Positions 22,876-33,844 of a DNA stretch of 64,000 bases are shown piece after piece (positions within the stretch are counted from its first letter, which is position 1; the number at the start of each line of letters is the position of its first letter). Both the position numbers and the translations under genes were made by a program. The notes beneath the pieces were generated by a model, which had not been told where the DNA came from, did no database searches, and saw only the letters and a list, made by a program, of their open reading frames with translations. This DNA is from Gymnothorax reevesii (Eukaryota; Chordata; Actinopteri; Anguilliformes; Muraenidae): NCBI GenBank assembly GCA_029721435.1, contig CM056573.1:125575447-125639446 (forward strand), read 5' to 3'.

Positions 22876-24201
22876 TCAGACCCCCTCACCCAGGCGCCCG
22901 GCCTGTGTCCAAGAAGCATTAGCCCACTGCTTGTCCCTTTGGATCCACAGCCATTGCGAGGCTCTCTCAGCAGCCTCAGAAGCTTCGCAGATGGTTCTCC
23001 TCTTGCGTGCCCCTGTGATGCCCAGGAGACTATATGCTTTGCAGAGTGATCTTCCTGCAAAGCCTCGCCCCCCTACCTCTATTGGTAAACATTGCGCACG
23101 CCACCCCCGTTTGCGGCATTCCTCCACCAGCTCTGAGTATTTATCCTTCTTTCTCTCACTTGCTTCCTCCATTCTCTCCTCCCAGGGCACTGTTAGCTCC
23201 ATCATGACAACCTGCTCGGATGCCTCTGGGAATAGGACGATTTCTGGCCTAAGTCTGGTTCCTACGATGTTTTCAGGAAACTTCAGCTGTTTTCCCAGGT
23301 CCGCCCTTAGCTGCCAGTCCTTCGCTGTTCCCAGGAGGCCTGACTGGGCGTTCAGGCGGGAAGGGGGTAGTTCTCCAGCTCTTATGAATGGGATTCCCTG
23401 CCTTGATGGTTGCAGGCGCTTGCTCTGGTCAATGGCAGTGCAGATGGACTCAGCAACCGCCTTCAGCACACAGTCATGGCGCCAACGATAGCGGCCATCA
23501 CCGAGTGCTTTAGGGCAGCTGCTAAGAATGTGCTCCAGTGTTCCTCTTCCTTGGCACAAGGGACACACAGGAGTTTCAACCTTGCCCCGACAGAAGAGGT
23601 TTGACGGGCTGGGCAGGACATCATAGACTGACTGGATGAGGAATTCAATGCGGAGTGGTTCAGCCCTCCACAGCTCATTCCACGGGATCTTTCTGTCCAT
23701 GGCTTCTTCCCATCTGGTCCAAGCACCTTGTTGCTTCAATCCCACCCACTGGCTTGCGCGCTGCTCTTCGATTCCAGCTCTCACTTCGAGCTGGACCTGG
23801 TCCCGCCTTTCCTTGCCCTTGAGCTTATTGTACTGGGTTGTTGGAATAGCACCCAGTCCTGCCCGGCCAGTTGCCACAGCTCCCACCAGTTCTCTGTGGC
23901 TCAGTCGGGATTCTGCCTGGTCCACGGCCTCCTTCGCCCTCCACTTCCTGCCAGTCCTCACTTCAATGCCAGCTTGGGAAACTCTTGAGTCCTTGGATTC
24001 CCTGTACTGGAGAACCTCCCTCACTCTGGCAACCATGAACTCCTCAGTAAGGCTGTTGATGGGAGGGGTCAGCTTGTTCTTGTTGCCGTAGATAGCGATG
24101 ATGCTTAGGCTTCTGGGCAGACCCAACCAACGTCGCAGGTGGCAGCTGACCCTTCTCTCGAACCCTTCCACCGTGGAGATCGTAAATTCATATACCAGCA
24201 A
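22876..24201 (-). pseudogene. C-terminal half of the retroelement polyprotein: zinc knuckle and restriction-like endonuclease
   Basis: A 441-residue uninterrupted stretch. Residues 1-200 are the connection region after the reverse transcriptase. CPLCQGRGTLEHILSSC at 213-229 is a C-x2-C-x7-H-x4-C knuckle, as placed before the nuclease in R2-type elements. Residues 318-355 hold RPEIVLF, then MMELTVPWE, then an RKKDKY block. These fit the PD-(D/E)xK nuclease core, though the usual PD reads PE here. The nuclease would nick target DNA to prime reverse transcription. It is followed by VGGRGFAG and a conserved tail. The frame continues the upstream part after a shift near 24203. Confidence 0.8.
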
Positions 24202-24881
24202 TGGCTACAAGATCCTAGGCAGGATGCCATGCTGGTATACCCATGCCTTGAATTTCCCCGGGAGACCTGACTTATCGACTGTAGTCAGCCAGCTCTCAAG
24301 CTGCTTGTTGGTTGCCCTGGTGGAAGCAGCATCCTTTAGGGAGCAGTCAAGGGTTTTTTCAAGGCTCTTCACAGGTTTCTCAGTGACTGATGGAATGCGG
24401 GTACCGCCTAGGGAGAAGTGGAACCGGTCAGCCAGCTTCCCTCTCTTCAGGACGAGTGACCTGGACTTTTCCGGCTTGAAGTGCATCTGACCCCTTTTGT
24501 GGTTAGCTTCTCCAAGCCCTGGAGGATCCATCTGCATCCTGGGACTGACTCTGTTCTTACGGTCAGGTCGTCCATAAACGCTCTGATGGGAGGCTGACGG
24601 ATTCCGGACTTGGACTTGGGACCTCTCTATTCCAGCTCGGCAGACTTAACCAGCATGTTCATGGCAAGGGAAAAGAGTATAACTGAAATGGTACATCCAG
24701 TGATAATCCCTTTCTCCAGTCGGTGCTGCTCCGATGTAACTGTGCCGGAGGTGAACCACAGATTAAAGCTGTTATAATAATCCATGATGAGGGCTTCGAT
24801 GTTGCATGGGATATGGTGCCTCTCCAATGCCACCTCCACAAGCTTGTGGGGAATGGAGCCGTACGCATTGGCTAGGTCCAG
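24202..24881 (-). pseudogene. Reverse transcriptase palm and thumb of the same polyprotein, broken
   Basis: Read on the minus strand after 24881: LDLANAYGSIPHKLVEVAL is motif A with its Asp. GIITGCTISVILFSLAMN is motif B. IRAFMDDLTV (about 24580-24551) is the catalytic FMDD box, a form seen in this endonuclease-type group instead of YADD. A stop lies just before motif A (near 24881) and a TAG precedes the FMDD region (near 24629). Further shifts fall near 24535 and 24203. The region ends with KSGLPGKFKAWVYQHGILPR. Catalytic residues are visible but the frame is not continuous. Confidence 0.8.
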
Positions 24882-26095
24882 CTATAGTACAGCTAGGTCT
24901 CCTTTCCCGTCTCGCGCCTCTCTGATGAGCTGTGTCACCACGCCACTGTGTTCAAGGCACCCTGGAACCCCTGGGATCCCCCCCTTTTGCACCGAGGGAT
25001 CGATGTACTGGTTCTTTAGGAGGTAGTCTGACAGCCGATGGGAAAGAATACTGAAAAATATCTTGCCCTCGACATTAAGCAGTGAGATGGTTCTAAACTG
25101 CTCGATGGTGGTTGACTTCTCTTCCTTTGGAACCCACACACCTTCCGCAGACCTCCATTGTTGGGCGACCTTCCCCCTCCTCCAGGTCACCCTTAGGATC
25201 TTCCATAGAGGGTGTAGGAGCTTGGGGCACCTCTTGTACACTAGGTAGGGTACACCATTGGGTCCAGGTGCTGAGTTGTTTCTGGCAGCCTTGACCACAG
25301 TTTGGACTTCTTTCCAACTGGGAACCTTGATGTTCAAATCAGCGGTGGGCACAGGAGGGTTGATAAGCTCTCTGCATTCACCTAAGTCTTCCTCCCGGGC
25401 TGCATCGCTGTAGGTGTCGTGAAGGTAGGTGTCTACTTCCTCTTTTGAACATGTGAGATGGCCGCTGCGCTTCTGGCCTAGCAGCTGTTTAGTAAACCCA
25501 AAGGGGTTTGATAGGAATGCAGCACGTCTTTTGGATCTCTCCTTAGCCCGCCTCCTATGCCATTCTGCTCGATGGAGGGTAAGCAACTTCTTCCTAAGGA
25601 CACCACATAGCTCTGCCAGTCCTGGCTTCTCATCCTCGCTTGCACCCTTGAACTGCCTCTTCAAGTCTCGGAGTTCCTGTTGTAGCTGTGAGATCTTTCC
25701 TGCCCTGCGATTCTTGGAGTGCTGGTTTGTAGCAGTGCGCTTCTCCACTGAACCAAACCTCTCAGAGGCAATGCTGATAATCATGGTTGCCATTGTTTGG
25801 AGTTTCCTGTCTGGCCCTCCCTTCATGGTAGCTTCCAAGATCCCATCCACGTCATCATCAAATTGCTGCCACTCACTCCCTTTGCTGGCTGGAGGCCACT
25901 TAACCCGCCGTTGGTGTTGTGGGATGCCTCGCGCTTGGGCTTCCCGAGCATGGAGGTTCGGGGCACTGTGGGGTGACTCCTGGCCCAGCTCCTCCTGCCT
26001 CTCACCAAGGTCCTCTGGAGCGTATGGGTTCTGGGTGCTGCGGGGTATATCCCGCCCCAGTTCCTCCTGCGTGCTCTGCATGCTGCATGCTCCTG
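24882..26095 (-). pseudogene. N-terminal region and reverse transcriptase fingers of the same polyprotein
   Basis: About 400 residues open on the minus strand. A charged N-terminal segment contains two imperfect repeats around QEELG..., followed by a basic coiled region (about residues 125-215). Reverse transcriptase motifs then follow: ARNNSAPGPNGVPYLVYK, EQFRTISLLNVEGKIF and QKGGIPGVPGCLEHSGVVTQ. No CCHH fingers or Myb domain are seen. The open frame extends upstream through the flanking repeat to 26129, so its first Met is not informative. Confidence 0.8.
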
Positions 26096-27115
26096 AGTGC
26101 TCATTAGTAAGTAAGTAATCTATATACATGGATAAGTTGAGTTAGTAGACTGATACAAAATACAAATGTTCGTTTTGTTAGTCATCAGAACCGTAAGATG
26201 AAGGAATTAAATGAGAATCGATGGAATATATTAAACACCAGAATTCATTTAAATCACCCGAAGTAAGTAAGTGAGCAAGCAGACAGAGAAAACGGACTAA
26301 CCAACTAGATCACAAGACAGGGGAGACAAGTGCAATGGAACAGAGAAATAGAATGAACTAAAAACCTGAGAATTACAATAACCAAAAAGAATAAATAAAA
26401 GACAAAATCATGAACACAGATCCTGAACATAAACATGAACATAAACATGACAAAAAAAAAACACCATAACCACGCACAATATGTCTATTTGGCAAAGTTC
26501 ACAGAGATTTTTATTTCTCACATCGGCCCCAGTGTGACCACCACTCCAGCCTATTTACCTATCTAGCCAATCCAGCTTTTATCCAGCCCACTCTCCTCCA
26601 ATTAAAACATACATAAATTTATCACAACCCTGTGTGTGAATCCCTAGTGTGTCTCTTCGCAATTCAGCAATCTGCGTGTTTATTTGTGTATTGTGTTTGT
26701 TGTGCGTCTTCCCTCTCAGCTAATCCTGTTACTTGCTCATTTCCTCACGGGCGGTGACAAGTATTTAAAGGAGGACGATACTGATCTGCACATTTTGACT
26801 TAATCTTATAGTAATTAACTCCAACATAATATCCACGATTTTTTGTCCATACATTCTCCCTGTTAATTTAAATGACCATTAATTATCCGGAATTGCTGTT
26901 TCCAGGAGGCCGCCATTAACGCCACAAGTGGCATGAGAACTTTTGAGATCATAACGTCACTGCGGCTGCCAAATGCATTCATGTGCATGATGCATGCGAT
27001 GTCAAAATGTCTGAATACATGGATATCTAAATAAATTAGACTACTAACCAATTTAAAATTGTTCATTGAGTGAATCAACTGATTGCAAATTGAGCCAAGT
27101 AAATGGAAAGCGGGT
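26096..27115. other. No gene seen; candidate conserved non-coding stretch at 26.80-27.01 kb
   Basis: At 26405-26450 a short repeat of CATGAACATAAA units occurs. Between 26800 and 27010 the sequence is complex and rich in TAATTA and TTAAT motifs (TAGTAATTAACTCC, GACCATTAATTATCC) and in ATGCAT palindromes. This is the kind of composition seen in developmental enhancers; unproven. Confidence 0.3.
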
Positions 27116-27119
27116 GAAA

Positions 27120-27220
27120 GTGTAGCAGGCTGAAGGAGGGCCTGGGCGGGGACTTGAACCTCCAGACTCCCGGGTAAAAGTCAAACACGCTGACCACATA
27201 GCCAAAAAGCCAGGCTCTTC
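27120..27220 (-). mobile_element. tRNA-derived SINE head, copy 1
   Basis: On the minus strand the segment has an A-box-like TGGCTATGTGGTCAGC (27204-27189) and a B box GGTTCAAGTCC (27160-27150). The 5' GAGCCTG can pair at six of seven positions with CAGGCCC at the 3' side, an acceptor-stem remnant. The cloverleaf is too degraded and the D/anticodon region too irregular for a functional tRNA. Confidence 0.65.
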
Positions 27221-27361
27221 GGCAAGACGCATACTCATTAGGAGACATTTCTAGTGACAGCACCCTTCAACTGTCACATCACTCCCCCTCTTTCAGGAGC
27301 GTGTCCTCATGCTCCATGCTTTACGCATAGGATCTCCCAGATCCTGCCGATTACGCCAGAA

Positions 27362-27460
27362 TGTAGCAGGCTGAAGGAGGGCCCGAGCGGGGACTTGAGC
27401 TTCCAGGCTCCCGGGTAATAGTCAAACCTGCTGACCACATCGCCAAAGAGCCAGGCTCCC
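27362..27460 (-). mobile_element. tRNA-derived SINE head, copy 2
   Basis: Nearly the same as copy 1, about 240 bp away and in the same orientation. The A-box-like TGGCGATGTGGTCAGC is kept, while the B box is degraded to GCTCAAGTCC. The pair could be one dimeric SINE or a tandem duplication that includes the 140-bp spacer. Confidence 0.65.
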
Positions 27461-28172
27461 TTCAACCCGCAAAAGGAATTGTCGAGTAGAGGAGGATGAT
27501 TTTGAAGACCTTAACTTTGCTTAGTTCAGCACGCAGTTTGCCTGAATGTGTTTGCTTGATTATTACATTTGGCCGTTGTGTGCGAATCTTCTGTGCAATC
27601 CAGTCTTCTGTGCATTTGTCCATTGCTTGCAGTGCGAAAATAATTTCTCTCTCACATTCACGTTTGATGCGCTTCACACAATGTTTTCTACTTTGCATAT
27701 ATTTTTAGATGCTTAAAAACCAGGGCCATCTCAACATGATTTTATTTTTATTCAACTTTTTTTATAAGTTTTCCAAGGAGAGGTGGAATTCAGAGGTCTG
27801 CCATTTCTTCAGATTACTGACATTATTTCAATCTAGCATGGTAGCCTGGTTCGGTTCGTCTGCTTCTCATCTCTTCTAAATCATTATTAGCTTGATTTTG
27901 GTTTTGATTGGTCAGTTCGCTGAATAAATGGCTTGATTACAAGTAAGGCAAAGTACGCGGGAATTGATTTAAGGTAAGCTCATTATGCCAAGGTGATGGC
28001 AGCTGTCCAGCCTCGCTGGGGCTACAGACATATACAAATACATTCAAATTCTGAAAAAAATGAAAATAAAAGCAAGTACATACATTATTGACATTAGCAT
28101 CATATTGAAGCAACAATAGAATGGCAACTTCAAGTATTATTCTGATTGTTGGTTCTATTCTAAGAAATAATT
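27461..28172. other. No gene seen
   Basis: AT-rich sequence between the SINE pair and the LINE. No repeat or coding signal stands out. Confidence 0.5.
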
Positions 28173-28374
28173 CTAGAAGAGAAAGCACTCCAAGCCTCCA
28201 CAGTCCTTATTGAGTCGTACAGTTGTATGTTCCAGATTGACAATATTGATGAAGTTGTGTATCCAGAAAGAATTCATACATATATCAGGATCAAACCAGT
28301 TTTTCAAAATCGTTTTCTTTGCAGAGGTAAACCCAACAAAAATCATTTTACACTGAATTTGCTTTAGATTGGTA

Positions 28375-28765
28375 CCAGAAATGAAGACTTGATGTAAGTT
28401 CTGATAGGCCATGGATTCAAGCCTGCTAACAGAGGAGTAGCTTCTACCTGAGTGCACATGACTGTCATCTGACCTTGCTGCCTGATTGCTTGGCTGGTAA
28501 TATGCTATTCTACTTAAGCTCGCCTCGGAAAGCTGCTCCTCAGTGCGTTTACTCAACATTAACTAGGCTCTCTGTCTAAATATTTAGTTCTATAGCAATG
28601 TCTCTATCGTGAGGTCATTGCTGCTGTGGCTCTGTTCCGTGGAAGGGGATTACTAGCAGCTCCCTGCCTTCGGTTCCTCGTTCGGACTAGCAGGGATCTC
28701 TCATAACAGAGCCATGTCGCCAAACTCAATGTATGATTGTATGCCTGTATGTTGTAATAAATATT
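28375..28765. other. Insertion of about 390 bp in the LINE C-terminus
   Basis: The LINE protein similarity stops at about 28765 (after SDRTTSSK) and resumes at about 28375 (before NLKQIQCKM). The intervening DNA has an AATAAA at 28751 on the plus strand and no homology I recognise. It could be a solo LTR or SINE. Direct repeats at its edges were not found. Confidence 0.5.
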
Positions 28766-29714
28766 ATTTTTTGACGAAGTGGTCCTATCAGAATTATAAT
28801 TAAGGAGACAAAAAGCAAGATTAGGTGCATAAAAAACATGCAGCAAGTCAGACAGAACTGAGTTTACATGAGACCAGAAATTAGAAATAACTGGGCAGTC
28901 CCAAAACATGTGCAAAAATGTTCTGGGTGTATTGGTGCTACAAATATGACAAGTTTTAGTAGTTTGTAACCTCATCTGGAATCTTTTATAAGGTGTAATG
29001 TAGGCTCTGTGTATGGTCTTAAAGTGAATTAGTTGGTGTGCTAAATTTTTAGAAGTCTTTGTTAAATTGGACCATATTCTCTCCCAGTCTGGGTTTATAC
29101 TGAAACTTCCCAGTTCCCTATTCCGAAGGGATTCAATTGGCAAATCCTTGACCTTTTATTCAATCAATTTACTGTGTATTATCGACACAGAGGATCTGCC
29201 AAGTAATGGTTCAATCCACGTGACATAGAGTGTGAAGGGAGGGGAGAGTTCCAGGGGACTCCATAAGTTTTTAAGGCTGTTCTCAGCCGAAAGTAAATAA
29301 AATAAGAGGATGCCTGAAGGGAGAAGTGTGTTCTAAAATCTTGGATGGAACAAAGGCCTTCATCATTGTATATGTCACCTAATGTATGTACACCTCAAGA
29401 TGACCAAGAGAGTTGGACAAATGGTTTACAATTGACTTTGGGTTATGACATAATGGCGTGTTAGGACAGAATTTAAATGGGCCATCCATCCAGTGTTCAG
29501 CTTTCTTCCACATTGGTATGGAGTTTGAAATAATGGGCCCAAAATGATTTTTAATTGTTTTGTTTGTTACATTAGAAAAAAGTATGTCTTTTAGCCTTTG
29601 TGGAACAGCCTTAGCGGATTCAATCCTTTTCCATGCAGTCGTAGATTGTGGGTCAACCCATTTGCTTAGTGCCTTGATTTGAAATGACCAATAATAGAGT
29701 TCAAAGTTTGGTAC

Positions 29715-30243
29715 TGTTATGGCCCCACTTTGTTATTGCATTTATAACACAACAGCAACAGCAAGGGATGACAAACACAGTTTTAACAACTAAAACACAT
29801 TTAATTTTTAACAAAGACAAAGACTAATAACAACCTACAACTAAAGACCAAGATTGATAAATAAGAAAAAACAGAAATAATTAAAGTCCCTTTTTGGTGG
29901 GGTGGCTTGGTGATGTCCTGAATGAAGAAAATGCTCAAACACAGGCAAAGAAATCCACAAAAGAAACGTCACAGGTCTTGAACAGAATGGCAGGTCTGGT
30001 CATCTTCTTGCAATTTCTCCTACTACTTTACTGTCTCAATTCTTTTCCTTATATACTCTTTTGCAGACCCCACCCACATTTAGACCTCTTTTTTTTTCTG
30101 AGACTTGCCCCAGACATGTCCAGGACATGTCTAAACATGACTCCAGTCTGAGCTTAACAAAAAAAGGTAAATACTGCCATCTAGTGGCCTATATTCACAT
30201 TACAGTACTGCCAGATCACCCAGCAGTTTCGGCCGTTATAGCA
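29715..30243 (-). mobile_element. Solo-LTR-like insertion in the LINE
   Basis: On the minus strand it begins TGCTATAACGGCC and ends GGCCATAACA, so TG...CA termini lie within a longer inverted symmetry (TATAACGGCC / GGCCATAA). It is 529 bp long with no coding potential. LINE coding sequence stops at KDML on one side and resumes with VPNFELYYWSFQ on the other. A few residues of the LINE are missing, so a small deletion accompanied the event or followed it. Confidence 0.65.
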
Positions 30244-32369
30244 TATCTTTGAGTACACTACACCTTCTCCCATCCCAAATGAAATTGGAAATCATAGAGT
30301 GAATGTCCTTAAAGTATTTTGGAGGAGGGCAAAGTGGGATCATAAAGAAAAGAAAATTGAGACGTGGAAATATGTTCATTTTAACTGTGCTAATTCTGCC
30401 TTGAAGAGATGTTTTTAGATTTTTCCATCTGTGGACGTCAGACTTTATTTTCGTTAACATAGTGCTGAAGTTGTCTTTATTTATTTTATCAAGAGTTTTA
30501 TGAATTGTACTGCCAGGATATGTAAATGAATTTTTAATCTGTATACCTACTGGAATAGAGGTATTTGTAAATCTTTTATTCAATGGCATCAAAGCAGACT
30601 TGTCCAATTAATTTTGTAACCTGAAAGGCTACTAAAATGATCAAATTCCTTAACGATTGGATGAATAGAAGTGTCAAAGTTGTCTAAGAACATCAGCATA
30701 CAGAGATATAATATGACTATGAACTCCAATTTTCATTGGAGAAGCTGTAGATTGCCTAATGGCTTGTGCTAGTGGTTCTAGAAAAATACAAAAATAAAAT
30801 AAAAGTGGTGAAAGTGGATATCCCTGTTTTGTTCCACGTTGCAGGGTGAAGGGAGGAAATATTATGTTACCTGTTAGAACACTAGCTAATGGAGAGTGGT
30901 ATAATATCTTGATCATAGTGATAAAATTGTGCTTGAATCAAAAGCGTTGCAATACTGACCATATATATGCCCACTCTAGCCTATCAAAGGCTTTTTCCGC
31001 ATCGAGTGAGAAGACACAGATTTGGGTGTAACTCTGTAATATCTATAATGTATAACAGTCTTCTCATGTTATCAGATGCAAAGCGCTGTTTGATGAATCC
31101 TGTTTGATCTTCATTGACTAGAGATTGGATAACTTTTTCAGGACGTAGAGCAAAAGCTTTGGCATACCCTTTAAGATCAGTTGTGATGAGAGATATTGGT
31201 CTAAAGCTGGAGCCCTCAAAGGGATCTTTGCCCTTTTTCAAGAGTAGAGTACCCTATGAAATGACCCGATCTTAATTGCAAAATTAAAGGAGTCAAGCAT
31301 AAGTTTACCTATCATGTCCCAAAGTTCTAAGGATACCACAGGGTGAAGCCTGTCTAATCCAGGCAATTTACCTTTGTTAAGACCTTTCAGAGCTCTATGC
31401 AGCTCATCCAACATTAAAGGAGCTTCCACATCAAGTTGGTCTCTGTGTTTGAGACTGGGTAAATCTAGCTTGTCAAGAAATTTCATGCAGGCATTATCAT
31501 CAAAAGAAATTTCAGATTTATATAGATTTTCATAAAATGTAAAGAATGTAAAATTGATGCCCTGTGGATTACATATAGTTGTTCCCTCAGGTGTATTTAT
31601 TGCTGGAATATGAGATTTTGTTTCACATTCTTTGAGTGCAAGTGCCAGAAGATGACTCGGCCGCTCAGCTGCAAAGTAATACTTTTGCCTGGTTCTGTGC
31701 AAAATAAATGCTGCCTTTGATGATGTCAGTGCATTATATTGATCTTTCAAACAGGCTAACAGTGCAGATTGATCCTCTGAAAAACTTTGTTTTCGTATAT
31801 TCTGCCATGACTATTTTGTTTTCTAAAATTGTGATCTGGAGATTTTTCGTTTTCGCTAGATTTCAAGAGAATGAAATACAACATCACGGTATCCCCCCAC
31901 AGTACTAGTGGATTAGAGCACTCTTTTGTATTTATAGCTAAGAACTCTTTTAATTGGGATTTGAGTGAACTAAGGAATCCAGAATTAGTGAGCAAGGATG
32001 TATTCAACCTCCATCTACGGGCCTTTTTATTTCTGTCGGGCAGGTCGATGTTGCGTAACAAAGCAGACTGGTCAGATAAAAGAATTGGTAAAATAATAAT
32101 GGATGTATTTCCCGTAATTAAGGCTGGGCTGAGAAAAATATAATCTATACAAGAAAATGTTTGATGCCTACCAGTGTAGAATGTGTAATTTTTAACGGTA
32201 GCATTCTGCAGATGCCATAGGTCAACATGATTGAGATTTTTGAGTAATGTATTCAGCAGGTTAGATGAGAGATTTGCTAATGCCTCTGAATTAGATTTAT
32301 CAACTGAAGGGTTAATGACTGCATTGAAATCACCTCCCACTACCTGTGATAGCTCCTGAAGGTGAACAT

Positions 32370-32788
32370 CAAGAGCAGCGGCCAAATATTAAAAAGGCAA
32401 ACCTCACAGCGTGAAGAGAGACTAAAAACAGACAGAAATAATGAGGCTCGCGCTACCGACGAACCAGACGCTGTCCGTGGTAGAAAACAAGCGAGCTCGA
32501 GGAAAACAAAAGAAAACGGAAATAAACCAAAGATTCCCTTACTCACTAACACTGATCTTGCATGCAGCTAAGTCCCTAACAATAATCTCACAAGAGACCT
32601 TACCGGCTAAAGCGCCAAAGATACACTGACACTCTAGTAAGGAACACGAGGCAAAACTGGAGCTCAAATAGAGTCTGGGCAACGCCCCCAATTACTGCCA
32701 GCTGGCCCAGGAATCAGATAGGGAGCTAAACGATATCGTCCCAGACGAGAGTAACAAACAGAGCTCTCAAAGCTCCCGAACCATGACA
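32370..32788 (-). mobile_element. LTR fragment inserted in the LINE endonuclease region
   Basis: On the minus strand it starts TGTCATGGTTCGGGAGC at 32788, a typical LTR start. It runs as non-coding sequence to about 32370, where LINE coding resumes (DVHLQELSQVVGGDFN). The matching CA end is not seen, so the 3' end appears deleted. Confidence 0.5.
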
Positions 32789-33125
32789 CTACAAGGGAAT
32801 AATCATTTGGTTCTCATAAAGTATTGCTTACATAAGTAAAAAAATCTACAAAAGGTTCATTTGGGCAATATACAGATGCAAGAGCCAATTTATTATTGAG
32901 TCCACTCCCACATACTAAGGCAAGTTTTCCATTTTCATCATTTCCTGATTAGTTCACATTGATAGGAAATTTTCTCTTTAATAATATTCACACTCCTTTG
33001 CTTTTATTTAGGGCACACGAGGAAGCAATTCATCTTTCGTGCTTGTTTTGGAATTTGGTCACGTCACATTGTCTTAGGTGAGTTTCTTGAAATAAGGCAA
33101 TATCAGCCTGTTTTTTGTGTACCCA

Positions 33126-33200
33126 GATATCAAGCACTGATCCGGCGCAGAGCTGCCGCAGACACGAAGCGGAGCTGCCTGCTATCAGGGTAGGTACTGG
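33126..33200. other. Small GC-rich insert in the LINE ORF2 start
   Basis: About 70 bp with GC-rich composition (CGGCGCAGAGCTGCCGCAGA) interrupts the endonuclease start between ...THVLQYL and HKKQADIALFQ. It contains GCGGAGCTGCC / CAGAGCTGCCGC repeats. Origin unknown; it could be a short duplicated filler. Confidence 0.4.
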
Positions 33201-33844
33201 AGAACATGAGTCCGTTTGATAGCGGAGTTAAGTCCATTTACATTTAGTGTTACTATATTCAGTGAAAACATAAAAATATCACAAATATTAGTCTTAAATT
33301 GAAATTAAAGAGTGTTAATACATATATAAAATAAAGATGTATCCTCCTTGCCAAATATTGCAAAAAAAATTCCAAAAGCTAATGTTCTAATGTATAGCGA
33401 GGATAAGATGTCTGTAGAGGGGAGATGGTGGGGTAAACTATATACAAAAATAAACACAGACCGCACAAAGAAAATTCCGTAGGTCTATAAAAACATTAAC
33501 TTTGTCTGATCCGTGACCTATTTAACCCAATGCATGGCTATAGCACTTGGTGTGCGCACGCAGTCACTTCACATAAAATGAATACATTCGGCATCATTAA
33601 AAAAGGGATGCCAGATTAACCGAGTTGAATAGCCCATTTAATCAAGCTTAATTAAAGACTAGTGGTAGGCTATAGCAAAACATCAAAAAGCGCAAATGTT
33701 ATAATGAACAACCGAGAATACCTTCTTATCGCTGCTTTGAGAAAATCAACAGCTGCAGCACTTGTTAAGGATATGATTTAATCCTGAGAGTCCCCCTGAA
33801 AGTTCATTCCTTCATATTTATCAAGTTACCGTCAGTAGCGCGTT

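Larger units (their letters stand above)
22795..26095 (-). mobile_element. Non-LTR retrotransposon with restriction-like endonuclease (R2/Hero/NeSL-type group)
   Basis: A 3.3-kb element on the minus strand coding for one reverse transcriptase-zinc knuckle-endonuclease polyprotein, now broken. The flanks carry GAGTGCTCATTAGAAAGTAA (from about 22772) and GAGTGCTCATTAGTAAGTAA (from about 26096), a direct repeat of about 22 bp with one mismatch. I read this as a target-site duplication. The 5' end has no recognisable zinc fingers and the open frame runs straight into the flank, so 5' truncation is likely. Confidence 0.75.
28173..33290 (-). pseudogene. L1/Tx1 ORF2: APE endonuclease, reverse transcriptase, C-terminal zinc motif
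   Basis: In 5'-3' order on the minus strand. The APE endonuclease start (SLNIVTLNVNGLNSAIKR) lies near 33260 and ADIALFQETHL near 33100. VVGGDFNAVINPS lies near 32340, then IDYIFLSP. The last block reads LSDQSALL, so the catalytic His of the usual SDH is Gln. The reverse transcriptase has FRPISLITTDLK, motif [15 protein letters not shown] (about 31010), RGTKQGYPLSPLLF and LYADVLRQL, where one Asp of YADD is lost. The C-terminal CHICSTNTPRTFLHMFWDC lies near 28945-28890 and the tail GFTSAKKTILKNWF near 28345. Many shifts and stops make it dead. Confidence 0.88.

Noticed and set aside
22820..23491. 223-codon plus-strand open frame
   Set aside because: It is antisense to the endonuclease part of the retroelement, which has clear motifs on the minus strand.
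25429..26118. 229-codon plus-strand open frame
   Set aside because: Antisense to the reverse transcriptase N-terminal region; serine/cysteine-rich shadow.
27120..27220. Functional tRNA gene
   Set aside because: Boxes are present but stems and anticodon loop are not consistent, and a degraded second copy lies nearby.
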